The translations under genes and the position numbers were made by a program. Below, piece by piece: positions 1 to 5,342 of a DNA stretch of 5,924 nt. Position 1 is the stretch's first letter. Each line of letters starts with the position of its first letter. Under the pieces are notes generated by a model. That model was not told the DNA's origin, ran no database searches, and was given only the letters and a program-made list of their open reading frames with translations. Source of the stretch: HGM10611 sp964384805 (GTDB taxonomy: Bacteria; Bacillota_I; Bacilli_A; ML615J-28; CAG-313); assembly GCA_964384805.1 (NCBI GenBank), contig CAYLLO010000054.1, positions 1-5,924 on the forward strand, read 5' to 3'.

Positions 1-55
1 CTACATTAACTACCAACAATAAAGTTAGTATAATACTTAATAATATTTTTTTCAT
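1..55 (-). CDS. 5' end of an exported or membrane-anchored protein (partial)
   Basis: Only the first 18 codons lie in the window; the gene runs off the left edge. On the minus strand the ATG at 53-55 gives MKKILLSIILTLLLVVNV, a two-lysine N-region followed by an unbroken hydrophobic stretch. That is the pattern of a signal peptide or N-terminal membrane anchor. No lipobox or cleavage site is reached before the edge, so lipoprotein, secreted protein and membrane protein remain open. An AGAGG Shine-Dalgarno (61-65) sits 5 nt before the ATG and a good promoter lies upstream (104-132), which supports a real gene despite the short visible part. It is divergent from the TspO-family gene, with 182 nt between the two starts. 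The function cannot be stated. Confidence 0.72.
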   Translation of the reverse strand, partial: MKKILLSIILTLLLVVNV

Positions 56-103
56 ATATACCTCTTTTTGTAATATAATATTTTTATCTTTTTCTCCCAA
101 TAT

Positions 104-132
104 ATTTTACTAAAAAAGCCGATTATTGTCAA
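104..132 (-). promoter_or_regulatory. Sigma-A-type promoter for the left-edge gene
   Basis: On the minus strand there is a perfect -35 TTGACA (127-132), a 17-nt spacer and a -10 TAAAAT (104-109, five of six consensus bases). The predicted transcription start is near 97, giving a leader of about 42 nt to the ATG at 55. This is the best consensus promoter in the window. Confidence 0.75.
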
Positions 133-144
133 CCCTTTAGGGTT
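131..144. repeat. Small palindrome abutting the -35 box (possible operator)
   Basis: AACCCT (131-136) and AGGGTT (139-144) form a perfect 6-bp inverted repeat with a 2-nt centre. It overlaps the upstream edge of the minus-strand TTGACA. Its GC-richer arms stand out in an AT-rich spacer. A protein bound here could affect the left-edge gene, but no regulator is visible, so the role is inferred. Confidence 0.35.
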
Positions 145-210
145 TCATCTTTCTTGGTAATTTATGACTTACTTTTTTTATCTTTTACGCATAATTCTAT
201 TTTTCTTACA

Positions 211-232
211 TATAATTAAATTGTATAGGAGG
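211..232 (+). promoter_or_regulatory. Possible -10 element and Shine-Dalgarno of the TspO-family gene
   Basis: A perfect TATAAT (211-216) is followed by the strong Shine-Dalgarno AGGAGG (227-232), 5 nt before the ATG at 238. No -35 consensus is found at 16-18 nt spacing; the nearest TTTACG (184-189) is 21 nt away. The ribosome-binding site is convincing. The promoter is less so and would give a leader of only about 15 nt. Confidence 0.45.
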
Positions 233-237
233 TTCAT

Positions 238-720
238 ATGAAAGAACTAAAATCTTTAATCAAAGAAATTACTTTTAAAGAAATATTTTTTCTCATTTTA
301 ATCTTAGTTTTATATTTTTTGCCACTATTAATCTTTGGCATTGATTTAAACTTCTATAATAGTTTACAGAAAATAAATGTACCCCCTTTTATCTTTTCCA
401 TTGCTTGGACTATTATATATTTATGCCTAACTTTCTTTATTTTTTGGCACTATAAATTAAAAAATACTCCTAATAAAAAGACTTTTTGGACATATTTATT
501 AATAAATTACTTAATAGAATCTTCCTACTTATTTGTATTTTTTGGACTTAAAAATTTGTTCTTAAGTTTTGCTATTTGCTTACTAACTTTTATAACGATT
601 ATTCTTGTTGCCTTAGAAGCATATACAAGTAAAAAGCAAACAGTTATTCTTTTAATACCTTATATTTTATGGAGTGCATTCGCTAGTGTTCTAGCAATGT
701 TGATATATATATGGAACTAA
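238..720 (+). CDS. tspO: TspO/MBR-family membrane protein
   Basis: This 160-residue integral membrane protein has the length and five-helix layout of the TspO/peripheral-benzodiazepine-receptor family, with hydrophobic segments at about 15-35, 48-70, 82-102, 105-127 and 133-157. Recognisable signatures are the PPFIFSIAWTIIY block at 49-61 (family form P..vF...Wt.lY), an FFGLKNLF stretch at 101-108 (family lFFg.hn), and LIPYILWSAFA at 139-149 ending in Asn160 (family LiPYllW..fa...N). Some usually conserved residues differ: the family W/S before the FF pair and the Asn after the fA..L motif are replaced. Known members bind porphyrins or lipids and are linked to tetrapyrrole handling and stress; the bacterial role is not settled, and this divergent copy cannot be given a ligand. 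It starts at an ATG with AGGAGG 5 nt upstream and stands alone on the plus strand with its own terminator. Confidence 0.85.
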   Translation: MKELKSLIKEITFKEIFFLILILVLYFLPLLIFGIDLNFYNSLQKINVPPFIFSIAWTIIYLCLTFFIFWHYKLKNTPNKKTFWTYLLINYLIESSYLFVFFGLKNLFLSFAICLLTFITIILVALEAYTSKKQTVILLIPYILWSAFASVLAMLIYIWN

Positions 721-749
721 GAGGCATTTATCTATGCCTCTTAGTTTTT
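715..749 (+). terminator. Intrinsic terminator of the TspO-family gene
   Basis: Perfect 13-bp arms at 715-727 and 734-746 enclose a 6-nt loop (728-733), and the T run 745-749 follows. The arms include the stop codon of the TspO-family gene (718-720). Read on the minus strand the stem is identical but lacks a U tail. It could still define the 3' end of the convergent peptidase operon, which stops at 773 and has no better hairpin of its own. Confidence 0.85.
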
Positions 750-772
750 AATATTCAATGTTCAATTAATGA

Positions 773-2041
773 TTATTTAATGATAAACTCAATATCACTT
801 TTGTGATAAAAATTAGAGTTATAGAATGCTTCTAAGACTTTTTCCATATATGTATAATCTTTAGTGCCAGCGGTTTCCATTGATGAATGCATCGCAAGTT
901 GAGCAAGTCCAATATCACAACTTGTAACACTTACCTTACTGCTAGAAATAGCCCCTAGCGTTCCTCCTCCTCGTTGGTTAGAACGATTAGTATAATATTG
1001 ATAAGGAACACCAGCCTTATTACAAGCATTAATAATCACCGCTTCTGATATGGCATCTGTTGTGTATCTTTCATTAGCATTACGTTTAATAACTACCCCT
1101 TTATTCATATATACTTTATTAGTAGGGTCACTTAATTCAGGGTGATTTGGATGTACAGAATGGGCATTATCAGCTGAAACAATAACCGAATCATTTAACG
1201 CTTTTAAATAATCTTCTTCGGTTTTTCCTAACGCAAACATAACTCTTTTTAAAGTGTCTACTAAGAAATTAGAAGCTGCTCCTTGTTTAGTTGAGGAACC
1301 AATCTCTTCATTATTAAAACAAGCAACAACATTTATAGCTTTATCATTATTTGCCTTTAAAAATCCATATAAAGCAGCACATGTACATTCTAAATTATCA
1401 ATTCTAGGAGCTAAAATAAACTCATCATTAGGTCCTATTAACGTTGCTGGGGCTCGATTATAAACATATAAATCACTTGAAACAATGTTAGCATCCTTAT
1501 CTAAATATTGATAAATAGTATCATACTTGTCTTCTTCACTAAAAAGTGGTAATAAATCACATTGAAGATTATATTTAAAACCATTATTTATTTCTGGATT
1601 TAAATGTGGACAAGTATTAGGAATTACTAATAAATCTTTATCTATACTTACAATTTTAGATAAATAATTTTCGCCATCTTTAATAACAACTCTTCCCGCA
1701 ATACTTAATGGTCGATCAAACCAACTAGCAAGAACTGCACCCCCATACATTTCCGTATTTAGAGCTTGAAAAGGGCCTTTAATAATCCCATTGGGTTTTA
1801 TTTTAAAACAAGGACTATCGGTATGAGTGGCGACTAAATTAAAACGACTAGGACTACCTACTTGGAAAGCTAAAATAGAAGTTTGGTCTTTAATAATATA
1901 GTATTTTCCACCTAATCTAATATTCCAAGTTTCATTTTCTAAAAGTTTTTCAAAACCTTTTTCTTTTAATATCGTTTCAATATTTTCTACTACATGATAA
2001 GCAGTAATACTTTTATTTAAAAATTCAATTAGTTTTTTCAT
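773..2041 (-). CDS. apeB: M18-family zinc aminopeptidase
   Basis: This is a full-length (422 residues) cytosolic dizinc aminopeptidase of family M18, the aspartyl-aminopeptidase family, which removes N-terminal residues (often acidic ones) from peptides. The active-site set is complete: His73 in HTDSP, Asp215 in the APRIDN motif (bridging metal ligand), Glu245/Glu246 in NNEEIGS (general base and ligand), Asp291 in SADNAHSVHP, and His385 in AMHSSMETAG. The family blocks MYGGAVLASWFDRPLSIAGR (98-117) and QRGGGTLGAI (356-365) are also present. The residue before NEE is Asn rather than the commoner Asp. There is no signal peptide. It starts at an ATG with AGGAG 6 nt upstream and lies 9 nt after the M29 aminopeptidase gene, so the two are probably co-transcribed and translationally coupled. 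Length and motifs fit the ApeB-type (M18 type 2) branch; substrate preference is not determined by the sequence. Confidence 0.95.
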   Translation of the reverse strand: MKKLIEFLNKSITAYHVVENIETILKEKGFEKLLENETWNIRLGGKYYIIKDQTSILAFQVGSPSRFNLVATHTDSPCFKIKPNGIIKGPFQALNTEMYGGAVLASWFDRPLSIAGRVVIKDGENYLSKIVSIDKDLLVIPNTCPHLNPEINNGFKYNLQCDLLPLFSEEDKYDTIYQYLDKDANIVSSDLYVYNRAPATLIGPNDEFILAPRIDNLECTCAALYGFLKANNDKAINVVACFNNEEIGSSTKQGAASNFLVDTLKRVMFALGKTEEDYLKALNDSVIVSADNAHSVHPNHPELSDPTNKVYMNKGVVIKRNANERYTTDAISEAVIINACNKAGVPYQYYTNRSNQRGGGTLGAISSSKVSVTSCDIGLAQLAMHSSMETAGTKDYTYMEKVLEAFYNSNFYHKSDIEFIIK

Positions 2042-2047
2042 CGTTAT

Positions 2048-2053
2048 CTCCTA
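2048..2053 (-). promoter_or_regulatory. Stop codon fused with ribosome-binding site (M29-M18 junction)
   Basis: On the minus strand the bases read TAGGAG. The TAG is the stop codon of the upstream M29 gene (2051-2053) and AGGAG (2048-2052) is the Shine-Dalgarno of the M18 gene, 6 nt before its ATG. A ribosome terminating on the first gene therefore covers the initiation site of the second, the usual layout for translational coupling. Confidence 0.75.
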
Positions 2054-3286
2054 AAACACAAAGTTACCGTCTTTAAAAATTTGAACTATTTTACCATCAT
2101 GAGTAACTCCTGTTACTTCCATATCACTACTACCAAACATAAAATCAATATGGGTATTAGATTGATTACTTCCTAGAGCCTCGAGTTCTTCTTCGGTATA
2201 TTTTTCAGCCTCTTTTAAATTAGTTGAAGTATATGATGCCCCAAGAGCCAAGTGACATGAAGCATTTTCATCAAACAAGGTATTGTAAAATAAAATATTC
2301 ATATTTGAAATAGGTGAATCATAAGAAATTAAGGCAACTTCTCCTAAGCTTGATGAACCTTCATCAAATTCAATTAAACTCTTTAAAGCCTCTTTTTCTT
2401 TTTTAGCATCATACGCTACTACTTTACCATCTTGAAAATCTAAATAAAAATCTTCAATTAGTTTTCCTGAATAGTTTAATGGCATAGTCGCAACAACTCT
2501 TCCATTAATTTTTTTATTATGTGGCATACAAAAATTTTCTTCTGTCGGGATATTAGGGTTAAAATAAATCCCTTTTTTAGAGTATTCCCCTCCACCTGCC
2601 CAAAGATGATTTTCAACAAGACCTATTTCTAAATCTGTTCCCAAACTATTTTTAAAATGAAGTGAAACAAAGTTGTATTCATTTAATTTATCATTTCTTA
2701 AGCTTAATGTTTCGTTGTGTTTATTCCATTCTTCAAGTGGATCATTTTCTTCAGTAATACGTGAGGCATTAAGGATAGCCTCCCATAAAGCATCAACTGC
2801 TTCAGTAGGTGACAAATTAGGAAAAACTTTTTTAGCCCAAACCTCATTAGGGCAAGCAACTACACACCATTGGCCTTCATTTTCCATCGTGTATTTTCGA
2901 AAAAACTTCATTTTAGGCATAATTTCACGATTAGCTATTTGCATACGCATAGGATCTACACCAGCCATAATTCCTGGTTTAGGGGAAGTTATCGATATAC
3001 TTGCTGCCCCATTATCAACAATATAATGTGCTCTAGCTACCGCCCAATCTGGTAGTTCATTTAACGTTTCTTGAGAGGCGTAAAGTTGTTCTTGTTTATT
3101 TACCTCTACATCACTAAAATTAACCATTACTTTTTTAGAATTTTTTAAATAGGCCTCTTTCACAATATATTTTACTAAAGTCGCTGCCTCAAGCGGAGCA
3201 TTTACAACCAGCATTTGTCCGTCTTGTAAATTGACACCAGCCTCAACAATTACTTTAGCGAATTTTTCAATTAATCCTTCTTTCAT
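2051..3286 (-). CDS. ampS: M29-family metallo-aminopeptidase (AmpS/PepS type)
   Basis: This is a 411-residue cytosolic aminopeptidase of family M29 (AmpS, PepS, aminopeptidase T), enzymes with a two-metal centre that trim N-terminal residues from peptides. All expected catalytic or ligand positions are visible: Glu250 in NIPTEENF, Glu316 in SSSLGEVALIS, His345 with Tyr352 in CHLALGASY, and His379 and Asp381 in SNTHIDFMFG. The N-terminal domain shows the typical GVNLQDGQMLVV (17-28). The reading frame stays open for 14 more codons upstream (to 3328), but I chose the ATG at 3284-3286. AAAGGA lies 8 nt before it, the extra residues overlap the promoter, and the protein then matches the usual family length of about 410 residues. 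It is the first gene of a two-gene operon with the M18 aminopeptidase. Confidence 0.94.
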   Translation of the reverse strand: MKEGLIEKFAKVIVEAGVNLQDGQMLVVNAPLEAATLVKYIVKEAYLKNSKKVMVNFSDVEVNKQEQLYASQETLNELPDWAVARAHYIVDNGAASISITSPKPGIMAGVDPMRMQIANREIMPKMKFFRKYTMENEGQWCVVACPNEVWAKKVFPNLSPTEAVDALWEAILNASRITEENDPLEEWNKHNETLSLRNDKLNEYNFVSLHFKNSLGTDLEIGLVENHLWAGGGEYSKKGIYFNPNIPTEENFCMPHNKKINGRVVATMPLNYSGKLIEDFYLDFQDGKVVAYDAKKEKEALKSLIEFDEGSSSLGEVALISYDSPISNMNILFYNTLFDENASCHLALGASYTSTNLKEAEKYTEEELEALGSNQSNTHIDFMFGSSDMEVTGVTHDGKIVQIFKDGNFVF

Positions 3287-3300
3287 AATATCCATCCTTT
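3284..3300 (-). promoter_or_regulatory. Ribosome-binding site that decides the M29 start
   Basis: On the minus strand AAAGGA (3295-3300) stands 8 nt before the ATG at 3284-3286. A second in-frame ATG at 3293-3295 overlaps this site and is too close to use it. The first ATG of the frame, at 3326-3328, lies upstream of the predicted -10 box. The start at 3286 is therefore preferred. Confidence 0.75.
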
Positions 3301-3307
3301 CACTATA

Positions 3308-3335
3308 AGTATACCACAAAATTCCCACTTATAAA
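3308..3335 (-). promoter_or_regulatory. Extended -10 promoter of the peptidase operon
   Basis: On the minus strand the -10 is TATACT (3308-3313), preceded directly by TGG (3314-3316), giving a TGn extended -10. A partial -35 TTTATA (3330-3335, four of six) lies 16 nt upstream. The predicted start is near 3301, so the leader would be about 15 nt, almost only the Shine-Dalgarno. A TTTGGTCTT element (3342-3350), also found in the oadB promoter, lies just upstream. Confidence 0.6.
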
Positions 3336-3396
3336 AGTAAAAAGACCAAATAACACTTTTTTAAAAAAGATTATCATCATTTTTTTATTATATATG

Positions 3397-3431
3397 TAAA
3401 AAGATATAATCTTAAAATAAAGATTATATCT
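3397..3431 (-). terminator. Intrinsic terminator after the oadB-oadG operon
   Basis: Arms 3420-3431 and 3402-3413 are perfectly complementary over 12 bp with a 6-nt loop (3414-3419). On the minus strand TTTTA follows (3397-3401). It lies 19 nt after the small OadG-like gene. The stem is almost all A-T pairs and the U run is short, so termination may be partial, with some read-through into the peptidase operon possible. Confidence 0.65.
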
Positions 3432-3449
3432 AAAAATTGCATTTTTTAT

Positions 3450-3596
3450 TTACTTTTTCATCCACTTATTAGATATATGATTTAAAAACCATGTAAACAA
3501 ACAAATAATTCCCATTGCTATAAAGATAGCTAACATCCCTTTCCAAAGAATCTCAATGGATAACGAAAGATCAATTTTTGTTAATAGATTAAACAT
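3450..3596 (-). CDS. OadG-like small membrane subunit (48 residues)
   Basis: This short gene encodes a 48-residue protein with one membrane helix at about 20-38 (GMLAIFIAMGIICLFTWFL), a short polar N-terminus with LSLSIEILW before it, and a basic C-terminal end (ISNKWMKK). The pattern of a Gly-Met pair entering one helix with a GxG/MG-type core is that of the N-terminal segment of OadG, the gamma subunit that holds Na+-pumping decarboxylases together. Classic OadG has a longer proline-rich, partly metal-binding C-terminal tail; that tail is absent, as in the OadG-related small transporter subunits of some Bacillota. A perfect AGGAGG (3603-3608) lies 6 nt before the ATG and the gene follows oadB by 10 nt, which strongly supports it as real. 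The family call rests mainly on position, topology and size, since so short a protein carries little sequence signal. Confidence 0.75.
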   Translation of the reverse strand: MFNLLTKIDLSLSIEILWKGMLAIFIAMGIICLFTWFLNHISNKWMKK

Positions 3597-3602
3597 ATCT
3601 TA

Positions 3603-3609
3603 CCTCCTA
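3603..3609 (-). promoter_or_regulatory. Stop codon fused with ribosome-binding site (oadB-oadG junction)
   Basis: On the minus strand the bases read TAGGAGG. The TAG is the oadB stop (3607-3609), overlapping AGGAGG (3603-3608), the Shine-Dalgarno of the small OadG-like gene 6 nt ahead of its ATG. The design is the same as at the M29-M18 junction and suggests coupled translation of beta and gamma-like subunits. Confidence 0.75.
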
Positions 3610-4761
3610 CATCATTCCGGGAACAAGCCCTAAAATAACTCCACCAGCTATTACTGAGGCAATTTGACCTGCTACATTTGCTCCGGCTGCATGCATTAAT
3701 AAGTGATTAGTTGGGTCTGCTTCAAGCCCAACTTTTTGAACAACCCTTGAAGCCATTGGAAAAGCTGAAATTCCTGCCGCTCCCACAAGAGGATTAATCT
3801 TTTTCTTGGAAAATAAGTTAACAATTTTCGCAAGCATAATTCCCCCGAATGTATCAAATATGAATGCCGCAAGACCTAATCCCATAATCATTAGTGTATC
3901 CCATTTTACAAAGTTTTCTGCTTTCATACTAAATGAAATGGTAATACCTAGTAATAAGGTAATTACATTAGATAAATTATTACTTGCTGTTTCTGCTAAA
4001 GTTTTTAACACACCACATTCTCTTAGTAAGTTACCAAACATTAAGAAGCCTACAAGCGATACTGATGCTGGGGCAATAAATCCGGTAATTATTGTTACTA
4101 AAATTGGGAAAATAACTTTGGTTGTTTGGGAAACAGAGCTTGGGTTATATTCCATCCTAATCATCCGTTCTTTTTTAGTCGTACATAGTTTCATAACTAT
4201 CGGTTGAATAATTGGCACTAAAGCCATATAACTATATGCGGCAACAGCAATTGCGCCAACATATTTACTATTTAATACTTGAGAAACTAAAATAGCTGTA
4301 GGTCCATCAGCAGCACCAATCATTCCGATGCTGGCTGCATCATTAATGGCAAAATTAAGTGGAGTTACATCACTAATAAGTTGTGCTAAAATAATGGTTA
4401 CAAAAATGCCTACTTGAGCAGCTGCACCAAAGAACATTAATTTAGGTTCTGCCAAAATAGGACCAAAATCAATCATTGCGCCAATACCAATAAACAATAA
4501 TAATGGTAAAGCCTCACTAGCTTCAATCCCTACTTCAAATAACCATGAAATAATTCCGTGTGCTTCAACAGTACCTCCAATAAGTTGATCAATAGCCCCT
4601 GACAATGGCAAATTAACTAAAATTGCTCCAAAACCCATTGGTAGTAATAATGCTGGTTCTAAATCTTTTTTAATTGCCAAAACTATCAAAAGAACACCAA
4701 TACCTATCATTAATATTTGTTGCCATGTTACACCCGCAATACCTTCTAATAAATACTCCAT
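3607..4761 (-). CDS. oadB: Na+-translocating decarboxylase, beta subunit (OadB/GcdB/MmdB type)
   Basis: This 384-residue polytopic membrane protein belongs to the beta-subunit family of sodium-pumping biotin decarboxylases. The beta subunit decarboxylates carboxybiotin and moves Na+ out across the cytoplasmic membrane. Hallmarks are NDAASIGMIGAADGPTAILV (140-159) with the essential Asp152, AAYSYMALVPIIQP (174-187) with Tyr178 at the spacing of the family's functional tyrosine, and MHAAGANVAGQIASVIAGG (356-374) with Asn362 and Ser369 in the last conserved region. The length fits the shorter Gram-positive forms. The sequence cannot tell whether the substrate is oxaloacetate, methylmalonyl-CoA or glutaconyl-CoA, because that is set by the alpha subunit, which is not in the window. 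It starts at an ATG with an AGGA-type site 7 nt upstream, has its own promoter (4795-4823), and is followed after 10 nt by an OadG-like gene. Confidence 0.95.
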   Translation of the reverse strand: MEYLLEGIAGVTWQQILMIGIGVLLIVLAIKKDLEPALLLPMGFGAILVNLPLSGAIDQLIGGTVEAHGIISWLFEVGIEASEALPLLLFIGIGAMIDFGPILAEPKLMFFGAAAQVGIFVTIILAQLISDVTPLNFAINDAASIGMIGAADGPTAILVSQVLNSKYVGAIAVAAYSYMALVPIIQPIVMKLCTTKKERMIRMEYNPSSVSQTTKVIFPILVTIITGFIAPASVSLVGFLMFGNLLRECGVLKTLAETASNNLSNVITLLLGITISFSMKAENFVKWDTLMIMGLGLAAFIFDTFGGIMLAKIVNLFSKKKINPLVGAAGISAFPMASRVVQKVGLEADPTNHLLMHAAGANVAGQIASVIAGGVILGLVPGMM

Positions 4762-4794
4762 AAATACTTCCTTTCTACTTTTACAGCTTTCTCT

Positions 4795-4823
4795 ATTCTA
4801 ACATAATAAGACCAAAAAGTAAA
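4795..4823 (-). promoter_or_regulatory. Promoter of the oadB operon
   Basis: On the minus strand: -35 TTTACT (4818-4823, four of six consensus), a 17-nt spacer, a TGT extension (4801-4803) and -10 TAGAAT (4795-4800, five of six). The predicted start near 4788 gives a leader of about 27 nt to the ATG at 4761. A palindrome covers the -35 box and a TTTGGTCTT element lies in the spacer (4808-4816). Confidence 0.65.
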
Positions 4824-4833
4824 TCAATTTACT
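4818..4833. repeat. 16-bp palindrome over the oadB -35 box (candidate operator)
   Basis: AGTAAAT (4818-4824) and ATTTACT (4827-4833) form a perfect 7-bp inverted repeat with a 2-nt centre. The proximal half is the -35 hexamer itself, so a bound dimeric repressor would exclude RNA polymerase. It is AT-rich, so chance occurrence is possible; no regulator gene is nearby. Confidence 0.45.
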
Positions 4834-4862
4834 TATTTTGATTAATTCATCCATTTTCTAGC

Positions 4863-4910
4863 AAAAAATAAAAAAAGACGACCTACTGATAATTAAATCA
4901 ATAGACCGCC
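4863..4910 (-). terminator. Strong minus-strand terminator built from recombinase codons
   Basis: On the minus strand the arms 4897-4910 and 4877-4890 pair over 14 bp (four G-U wobbles) around a 6-nt loop (4891-4896). They are followed at once by seven Ts, an A and six Ts (4863-4876). On the plus strand the wobbles become A-C mismatches, so the structure favours minus-strand RNA. It lies between the unknown gene at 5341-5754 and the oadB promoter and would block read-through into oadB. The arms are also in-frame codons of the serine recombinase remnant. Confidence 0.8.
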
Positions 4911-5293
4911 TTGGTCGTAATTATGATATGATTATTAATGAGTGGCAAGATATTACCAAAGTTATTGATGCTGATATCTTTGTTATTGACTTTCCTTTAC
5001 TTGATACTAGAGCTGAAAGCAAAAATCTTGTTGATAAATTTATATCTGATATTGTATTACAAATCTTAAGTTTTGTGGCACAAAATGAAAGAGAAAATAT
5101 TAGAAAGCGACAAGCAGAAGGAATTAAAATTGCAAAAGCTAATGGTGTTCATATGGGACGTCCTAAATACAAGTTACCTGATAACTTTACAGAAATTGTA
5201 AATAGATATCATAATAAACAAATAACTAATATAGAAGCTGCTAATATATTAAATATGAGCAGATGGACTTTTCTTAAACCAAGGGACAAATAA
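4877..5293 (+). pseudogene. Serine recombinase (resolvase/invertase) remnant, N-terminus missing
   Basis: The frame is open from 4862, and recognisable resolvase sequence starts at about 4877 with DDLLIIKSIDRLGRNY, the end of the catalytic domain containing the conserved DR..GR arginines. Next come the FVIDFPLLDTR and DIVLQILSFVAQNERENIRK blocks of the long E-helix region, then GVHMGRPKYKLPDNF and a C-terminal helix-turn-helix (NKQITNIEAANILNMSRWTF). The first 60 or so residues of a normal protein of about 190-200 residues, including the nucleophilic serine and its partner arginines, are absent. A stop codon at 4859-4861 and an A-rich run replace them. The first in-frame ATG (4928) has no Shine-Dalgarno. 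The C-terminus (LKPRDK) also ends a little early. It is probably not a working recombinase; a DNA-binding fragment cannot be excluded. It is the only plus-strand gene in the right half of the window. Confidence 0.85.
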
Positions 5294-5310
5294 TTTCCTA
5301 ACGCACAAGA

Positions 5311-5342
5311 GGCTAAAGCAACTCTGCCCTAGCCAACTTTTT
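5311..5342. terminator. Hairpin between the recombinase remnant and the unknown gene
   Basis: Arms 5311-5320 and 5325-5334 enclose a 4-nt loop. Read as plus-strand RNA there are 5+3 pairs around two A-C mismatches, then a T run at 5338-5342. Read as minus-strand RNA the two mismatches become G-U pairs, giving a continuous 10-bp stem only 6 nt after the stop of the unknown gene, but the following TCTTGTG is a poor U tract. It may act in both directions, weakly in each. Confidence 0.55.

Noticed and set aside
1254..1463. Plus-strand open frame of 69 codons
   Set aside because: It lies fully antisense to the catalytic core of the M18 aminopeptidase gene, has no Shine-Dalgarno and no recognisable product.
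2673..3055. Plus-strand open frames (2673-3026 and 2870-3055)
   Set aside because: Both are antisense to the well-supported M29 gene, overlap each other, and show no ribosome-binding sites or familiar motifs.
3287..3328. Fourteen extra N-terminal codons for the M29 protein
   Set aside because: They overlap the predicted promoter and Shine-Dalgarno, and without them the protein has the usual family length and start.
3806..4207. Plus-strand open frame of 133 codons
   Set aside because: It is the antisense shadow of oadB, whose family motifs are unmistakable in the other strand.
4928..5293. A genuine 121-residue recombinase gene starting at the ATG at 4928
   Set aside because: Recombinase similarity continues in frame upstream of that ATG, no Shine-Dalgarno precedes it, and the catalytic serine region is missing, so a remnant is the better reading.
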